Assembly (NCBI GenBank): GCA_001969505.1
Contig: LSSK01000210.1
Span: forward strand, 38,790 to 52,079
Length of the DNA: 13,290 nucleotides
From: Zancudomyces culisetae
Taxonomy: Eukaryota > Kickxellomycota > Harpellomycetes > Harpellales > Legeriomycetaceae
Direction: 5' to 3'
Under the pieces are notes generated by a model. The model ran no database searches, was not told the origin of the DNA, and was given only the letters and a program-made list of their open reading frames with translations. This document shows positions 8,843-13,290 of the stretch, one piece after another (positions within the stretch are counted from its first letter, which is position 1; every line of letters starts with the position of its first letter). A program made the position numbers and the translations under genes.

Positions 8843-8958
8843 AGTCAGAATTAATCTCCAACACTTGTTTATCAATTCATCAAGAGGAAAAGTCTAATTT
8901 TTTAAAGTTGATTTATTATAACGTTAGTGTTAGTTACAGTATTGAATAGCATCCAGGA

Positions 8959-8977
8959 TTATATTATATTATATTAT
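8959..8977. repeat. (TTATA)n microsatellite
   Basis: Nearly four tandem TTATA units. Simple AT repeat in intergenic DNA. Confidence 0.8.
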
Positions 8978-9433
8978 CGATTTGCAACTTTTTTTAAAAA
9001 AAAAACAAAAACAAATGATTTAAAGGGCGCATAAGCTGAATCACCAGTACTGTGCAATATAACATATTAGGGAGTAAAAATTAATAACAACAGCAATAGC
9101 AACAGCAAGAAACAAAAAAGAACCAGTTAAACTGTTAATGAGCCTAGAAAAGCCTGCTATTTGATTATAACATTTACTACCACTCACCCTCAAATTGATT
9201 CTAATAAGAGTGAATATCATCAAAATTTTGATATCATAAACACAAGATTGATAATTGTCACCGCTGTATTAGTAGAAACTCACGCTTTTTACTTATACGT
9301 GGTACTACTGTCAGAACGAATTTGTGGATTAAAAAAGTCGGATCAAGTATCAGAACTATAACACTTCAACATTAATTATTTTGATTATTGTTAGCAACAG
9401 AATACTTTGTATCGAAGCTAACTATAAATGGAA

Positions 9434-9450
9434 CCAATATTGGTATAAAA
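9434..9450 (+). promoter_or_regulatory. CArG box joined to TATA box of the MADS-box gene
   Basis: CCAATATTGG at 9434-9443 is a perfect palindromic match to the CArG consensus CC(A/T)6GG bound by SRF-type MADS proteins. TATAAAA follows immediately at 9444-9450. A second site, CTATAAATGG at 9422-9431, differs by one base from both the CArG consensus and the MEF2/Rlm1 consensus CTA(A/T)4TAG. The MADS start is 178 bases beyond the TATA box. The arrangement suggests control by a MADS protein, possibly autoregulation; that is inference. Confidence 0.55.
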
Positions 9451-9548
9451 ACGAGAGCTCAAAAAAAAGCATCATATATCTGTATTAATACAAACAATTG
9501 TAATTGCAAATTCGAATTCGAAACGGTCAATACAATACGATCTTTTTG

Positions 9549-9563
9549 ATGCCATTTAGGTGA
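9549..9563 (+). other. Upstream open reading frame of four codons
   Basis: ATG CCA TTT AGG TGA (MPFR, stop) lies between the TATA box and the MADS start, ending 65 bases before it. If transcription starts upstream of 9549 this uORF would be scanned first and could reduce translation of the main frame. Confidence 0.4.
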
Positions 9564-9628
9564 GATACATTCTATTAATAAGTAATAATAGCGACACCCA
9601 ATATCACAGTCAAAACCTTTTAAAGAAA

Positions 9629-12313
9629 ATGGGTAGAAAGAAAATAAATATCAGCGAAATTAAAAATTCAAGACAAAAAACTGTTACATTCGCCAGGAGA
9701 AGGTCTGGTCTTATAAAAAAGGCGCATGAGTTGAGCGTTTTGTGCGGGGTAAAAGTTGCCCTTGTAGTTTTTGATACAAAAAATGCAAGTCATGTATATG
9801 CATCTACAGAAACACCAGACGCACTATTTAAAAGATATATGGAAAAGTGTTTTATAACAAACGAATCGAGAAAGCGAAAGGACAATGTAGGTGCTGATGA
9901 TGAGGATAATGGAACATATGGATTTGATAGCAACGGTTCTTTTGTTAAGCGAAAATTGGCCGTAGTTAATGAATACAAAATAATGAAAGGCGATTCGAGT
10001 TCCGAGGGGGTTCAGATAAAACACAATAAACAATATCACGATCCAAACGCAGTTTGTTTGCAAAAAAAGGCTATCGAACCTCACCCTTCTGGTGATAAAA
10101 TTTCATGGAACGCAAACCCCGCTGGGTTTGCACCACAGCAAATACTACCGATAAATAATTACACCGAATTGAGAGGCGAAGGTTATGGTAGTGGTAGTGG
10201 TAATGGTACTGAGGCTCTACTGGGAGCAAAAAAAAAAAGCGCTTCAATAGCTGCTTCTTCTGGTGACAAAATTGGTGAGAACCCGACGTCTTCGCTCTAT
10301 CAGAACAAAGTAGCACTAGGTACACAGCAATATTTTGTAAAACCACAGTATAAATATGGATATGAAACTGATGCGGATGTAATTCTAGGCTGCAATGCTG
10401 GCGGACACAATAATAATCAGGAGCTTGGAGTGCAGGGATATGCAATACCTCAGCAGATTTTAAAACCGACTGAAATGTACAACTATGAGAATGAATTTGG
10501 TGTGCGAAATAGTAGTAACACAAATAATTTTGGAGGTGAAGAAATTTCCAATGGAAGACGTATTGCTGAATCCAATACAATAGATGTCTCAGGATTAAAC
10601 TTGGCAAATCGTGAATATAGTAATAATGACATTTTTGGTGGATTTATCTACAAACAGCAGGAACAAGCGCATACCCCTGAAAACGCCGCCATGTTTGGAA
10701 TGCTACAGGAAAATAGTATTTACCAACTAGGCATTAGTAATCAAATCCAAGGTGTTGACAATGGCCAAATGGATGGCTCGGGTGCTTCAATGTTACCATG
10801 GGGTGGCAGATATATCGGAAGTGTTAATAGTAAAACCAATCCCCTATCAGTAAACGAAAATGTTACTTTAAATCCCTTTGGCGAAAGAATAATAGGATCT
10901 GCACTTTCAAGCATTGGAAAGAATCCAGAAGGAAAAAATAAGGGATCGGATGGTTCAAAAGAGAAAAAAGCAAGCAGTAAAGAAAAATTGGGTATAGGCT
11001 CCAAAGTAGCAGGAGGTAGAGGAGCTTTAAAAAACAGGCTTGTTAGTAATCCCAGCTCCAGGTTTTTATCGAATGGAAATAAAACAAAAGGTGCATCATC
11101 TGGAAACTCTGGAAATCGTATACACTCGTTGTCTACAGTCGAGTCAACATTAATGTCAGATGCAATCAAATCAGCAAAAACGGAAATATTCAATAATAAC
11201 GAAAAAAGTAAAAAGAGAAAGCTGGCCCAGGCTATATCAGCCAAACAACAAGTATCAGATACAAGAAGTACCACAGAAAAACAACCTTTAAGCTATGACG
11301 AGGGTGGCAGACCAGAGATGGCTTCTGCCAATATAGATGTAGGGTCCAATTTCCAGCCTCAGTTGGCGAACACGTTTTTTATGCAAACAGGAAATACAGA
11401 AGCAACTGGATTTGGTATGTGGGGTGTAGACTATGATAGTATAGCTCTTCAAAACGGTGTTGGTATTTCTGAAAAAGAGCTATTAGAGGCCAACTTACAG
11501 GGTGCTCAGTTTAGTGATATGGGTATGCTAGGGTTAGATAAGAACCTGTGTGCAAAAACGCAAATACCTAGTGCTATGGAGTATCACATGAATATGAATA
11601 ACGTAGCCAGTAACGGTGATGATAATCATGTAAACAGGGCTTTACTTGAAAGTATTAGTAGTGAAGAGGGTAGTGTATTGAATACCTCAACCAGAAAATC
11701 CGATGAGAATACTGGAAACGAAAAGGCTGGTGCAGTAAATGATTCCATGAAAATAGAAAGAAGAGTATCAGAGCAATGGTTTGACAACTTGAAAGATCGT
11801 CCAAGTAGCTTAGAAGGGATGAATGGTCTTGTTGTAAATTTTTCAAATGCTAATGATGCTAAAGACGGACAGTCGATAACTCCTACAAGAATTAAAAATA
11901 CTACATCTTTGGATAGTGGCAAAGAAAAAATGGAAGCAACACTAATAGATGTTACGTTTAATCGAGGAGCCATTGGAGGTGAGCTTGGGGGTATGTTTGA
12001 TTTAAAGTATGGTGTTGATTCTGGTAATTTGAATACAGATATCGGGATGCCAATGCAGTTGCAGCTTGAACCAGGAAACCAGCACGGATATGCAAATGAT
12101 CCATTAATACTTCAAAACTTGGAAGGTAACACTGGTATTGTTGGTGAACATGGACTGGGATATAATATGGATGAGGTCAGTTATTACAACAACTATGTTA
12201 TTCCAGGTGACATTACGCTTGGTGTCGTTTCCAATAGGGGGACAGAAAATGAACCAAAAATGGGCAAAGGGTTTGTGGGTCAATATGTAAATGAGGAGTT
12301 TTTTAGCGTTTGA
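9629..12313 (+). CDS. MADS-box transcription factor, MEF2/Rlm1 type, very long tail
   Basis: A single uninterrupted frame of 894 residues. The frame is open a little further upstream, but the first ATG in it is at 9629, with good context (AAAATGG) and the MADS domain at the very N-terminus, so that is the start. Residues 2-60 are the DNA-binding and dimerisation domain: GRKKINISEI, VTFARRRSGLIKKAHELSVL (19-38), VALVVFD. The following HVYASTETPDALFKRYMEK matches the MEF2-type extension (compare YASTD.D..L.KYTE), so it belongs with Rlm1/Smp1/MEF2 rather than Mcm1/SRF. Basic clusters SRKRK (about 79-83) and KSKKRK (about 525) are likely nuclear localisation signals. The remaining 800 residues are low in complexity and rich in N, G, S, Q and K, with no other domain recognised; they may act in transactivation. 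Rlm1 homologues work under cell-wall-integrity MAP kinase signalling; that role is inferred here. Confidence 0.93.
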   Translation: MGRKKINISEIKNSRQKTVTFARRRSGLIKKAHELSVLCGVKVALVVFDTKNASHVYASTETPDALFKRYMEKCFITNESRKRKDNVGADDEDNGTYGFDSNGSFVKRKLAVVNEYKIMKGDSSSEGVQIKHNKQYHDPNAVCLQKKAIEPHPSGDKISWNANPAGFAPQQILPINNYTELRGEGYGSGSGNGTEALLGAKKKSASIAASSGDKIGENPTSSLYQNKVALGTQQYFVKPQYKYGYETDADVILGCNAGGHNNNQELGVQGYAIPQQILKPTEMYNYENEFGVRNSSNTNNFGGEEISNGRRIAESNTIDVSGLNLANREYSNNDIFGGFIYKQQEQAHTPENAAMFGMLQENSIYQLGISNQIQGVDNGQMDGSGASMLPWGGRYIGSVNSKTNPLSVNENVTLNPFGERIIGSALSSIGKNPEGKNKGSDGSKEKKASSKEKLGIGSKVAGGRGALKNRLVSNPSSRFLSNGNKTKGASSGNSGNRIHSLSTVESTLMSDAIKSAKTEIFNNNEKSKKRKLAQAISAKQQVSDTRSTTEKQPLSYDEGGRPEMASANIDVGSNFQPQLANTFFMQTGNTEATGFGMWGVDYDSIALQNGVGISEKELLEANLQGAQFSDMGMLGLDKNLCAKTQIPSAMEYHMNMNNVASNGDDNHVNRALLESISSEEGSVLNTSTRKSDENTGNEKAGAVNDSMKIERRVSEQWFDNLKDRPSSLEGMNGLVVNFSNANDAKDGQSITPTRIKNTTSLDSGKEKMEATLIDVTFNRGAIGGELGGMFDLKYGVDSGNLNTDIGMPMQLQLEPGNQHGYANDPLILQNLEGNTGIVGEHGLGYNMDEVSYYNNYVIPGDITLGVVSNRGTENEPKMGKGFVGQYVNEEFFSV

Positions 12314-12418
12314 TCGTTTTATATTGTTTTGGTATTTTTTTGGTATTTGATAATTCCTGTAAATGATGCTGTATTTCTCTGTTTTATTTGTCTTGTAACG
12401 CTTTATGTGCTATTTTGT

Positions 12419-12424
12419 AATAAA
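12419..12424 (+). terminator. Polyadenylation signal of the MADS-box gene
   Basis: AATAAA stands 106 bases after the stop codon, preceded by TTTTGT-rich and TATTTG sequence and followed by an A run, as expected of a 3' processing region. Confidence 0.6.
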
Positions 12425-13032
12425 AAAAATACTTTATTTGTAAATCAATAGTTACGTTTTCTAAAGCACACATAAAAAAAACTATTATAGAGCTGGATGT
12501 AATGTTTGCTATCTGAGTGAATTATGTTACAACAGATGGAGAAAGCCTCAGGACGATGTACATAGTTTCTGAGGTTATGGGTGTATACTTGCGAAAAATA
12601 TGGTGGAGGGTCAGATATATAAAGCGAATCTTCAGACTTTCATCCAAAGCCGAGAGTTTACAGATGAAAAAAAAAGCAAACACTTGAAACACTTGGTGTT
12701 TTTTTTTTTGGGATAACTGGTACTTGGTTTATTGTGTGGTTTTTGCCTTTGAGTTACTTGAATACGAAATATTATTGCCTCCATCTATTTTATTTCAAAT
12801 TAAAGGGTTTTTTGGTTGGGGGAATTTGAGATTAATACATGATTGGCCCACAAATTTGGGGATCAAAAGTGTAATTAGACGGAAATAGACATTGGCTTGT
12901 AGGTAGGATAAATTAAATAAATAAATAAAATAGACCTTTGCTTACAAAATCTAAATTTTGAGTGGTGATTAAAACACATTCTCAACTAAAAATAGGAAAC
13001 AGAGCTATTCAAAGTGTTCTCTGAGGGACCGA

Positions 13033-13038
13033 TATAAA
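13033..13038 (+). promoter_or_regulatory. TATA element of the last gene
   Basis: TATAAA, 111 bases before the ATG at 13150, within GATATAAAGAC. The position fits the other promoters in the window. Confidence 0.45.
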
Positions 13039-13149
13039 GACAAGTAAGTGAAAAAAAAACTAGCGAGCAAACAACGAGGTAAAAGGGACTATCGTGACAT
13101 ATTTTGTATTTTTTTCAAGCATTATCTCAACTCCGAAATACTATAGATC

Positions 13150-13290
13150 ATGGATGTTAAAGTGAATGAAGATAGTTTCGATATTTTGAAGGCTCCAAGC
13201 GGTATATCTACCCCACAATGGGAGGCTATCACAAATGTAGAAAGCGTTTTAGATGAAGCCAAGAGGAAAATAATGGAAGAAAGAAGTAAA
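13150..13290 (+). CDS. Start of an unrecognised gene, cut by the window edge
   Basis: From ATG 13150 the frame is open for 47 codons to the end of the window. The protein begins MDVKVNEDSFDILKAPSG and continues PQWEAITNVESVLDEAKRKI, MEERSK, a charged, probably helical stretch. I do not recognise the family. There is no signal peptide or membrane segment in this part. Support for a real gene comes from the TATA element 111 bases upstream, the AT-rich leader and the balanced, non-repetitive composition. It is transcribed in the same direction as the MADS gene. Confidence 0.65.
   Translation, partial: MDVKVNEDSFDILKAPSGISTPQWEAITNVESVLDEAKRKIMEERSK

Larger units (their letters stand above)
7606..9433. 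other. Long intergenic stretch before the MADS-box gene
   Basis: No gene is supported. Visible contents are a pyrimidine-rich tract (7966-8020), a nested stem-loop (8218-8274), a 12-bp minisatellite (8806-8842), an ATATT repeat (8959-8977) and a CAA/CAG-type run (9086-9109). Short open frames here have low-complexity translations. Confidence 0.5.
12314..13149. other. Intergenic region between the MADS gene and the next gene
   Basis: No gene is supported. The left end holds the MADS 3' signal. There is a hairpin CCTCAG/CTGAGG at 12546-12574, a TATATAAA at 12616-12623 followed by only a seven-codon frame, an AAAT repeat at about 12910-12929, and the TATA element of the next gene at 13033. Confidence 0.5.

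Noticed and set aside
8681-8875. Minus-strand open frame of 64 codons
   Set aside because: Its N-terminal half is the translation of the 12-bp minisatellite.
9041-9223. Minus-strand open frame with a membrane-like stretch
   Set aside because: The hydrophobic run is the reverse reading of a CAA/CAG-type repeat; length is within chance for this base composition.
9161-9361. Plus-strand open frame of 66 codons ahead of the MADS promoter
   Set aside because: No ATG, no splice partner and no motif; frames of this length are expected by chance.
9560-9628. N-terminal extension of the MADS protein by 23 residues
   Set aside because: The extension begins at GTG with no ATG, and the MADS domain normally begins at the initiator methionine; ATG 9629 has good context.
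10071-10607. Minus-strand open frame of 178 codons
   Set aside because: It lies opposite the MADS coding region, its translation has no recognisable motif, and the plus-strand frame has a clear domain.
10741-11274. Minus-strand open frame of 177 codons
   Set aside because: It is the antisense shadow of the repetitive MADS tail; the serine, leucine and proline-rich translation mirrors the plus-strand codons.

Overview
The window looks like nuclear DNA of a fungus with an AT-rich genome. The genes are split by short introns of roughly 45 to 140 bases, with donors such as GTATGT, GTAAGT and GTACGT and acceptors ending TAG. TATA elements precede most starts and AATAAA signals follow most stops. 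The intact Ras and the casein kinase 2 beta subunit read as fungal-type housekeeping proteins. I cannot name the species. All identifications come from reading translations by eye; no search was run.

Layout. 1-441: upstream region of the first gene, with an inverted repeat and a TATA element. 442-1293 (+): five-exon Ras-superfamily gene, closest in its start to Rsr1/Rap, whose switch regions are degenerate. 1580-1798 (+): small open frame with a SURP-like motif. 1871-2734 (-): three-exon casein kinase 2 regulatory beta subunit, confidently identified. 2735-5662: long stretch without a confident gene; on the minus strand 3320-4436 holds fragments that resemble the GBD/FH3 armadillo part of formins, with no FH1/FH2. 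5663-6701 (+): intact five-exon Ras with a CLIL prenylation box. 6702-9433: second long stretch, with two weak split-gene candidates (a minus-strand aromatic-rich small protein and a plus-strand PX-like frame), two stem-loops and simple repeats. 9434-12313 (+): a large intronless MADS-box transcription factor of the MEF2/Rlm1 kind, preceded by a perfect CArG box touching its TATA box. 12314-13149: its 3' region and the next promoter. 13150-13290 (+): start of an unrecognised gene that runs off the window.

Theme. Ras, casein kinase 2 and an Rlm1/MEF2-type factor are signalling components, and an Rsr1-like GTPase and a formin fragment would fit cell polarity, but nothing in the sequence shows that these neighbours act together. 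The most notable observation is the pair of Ras genes: they share all four intron positions and phases, yet one copy has lost the switch residues and the lipid anchor while the other is textbook intact.
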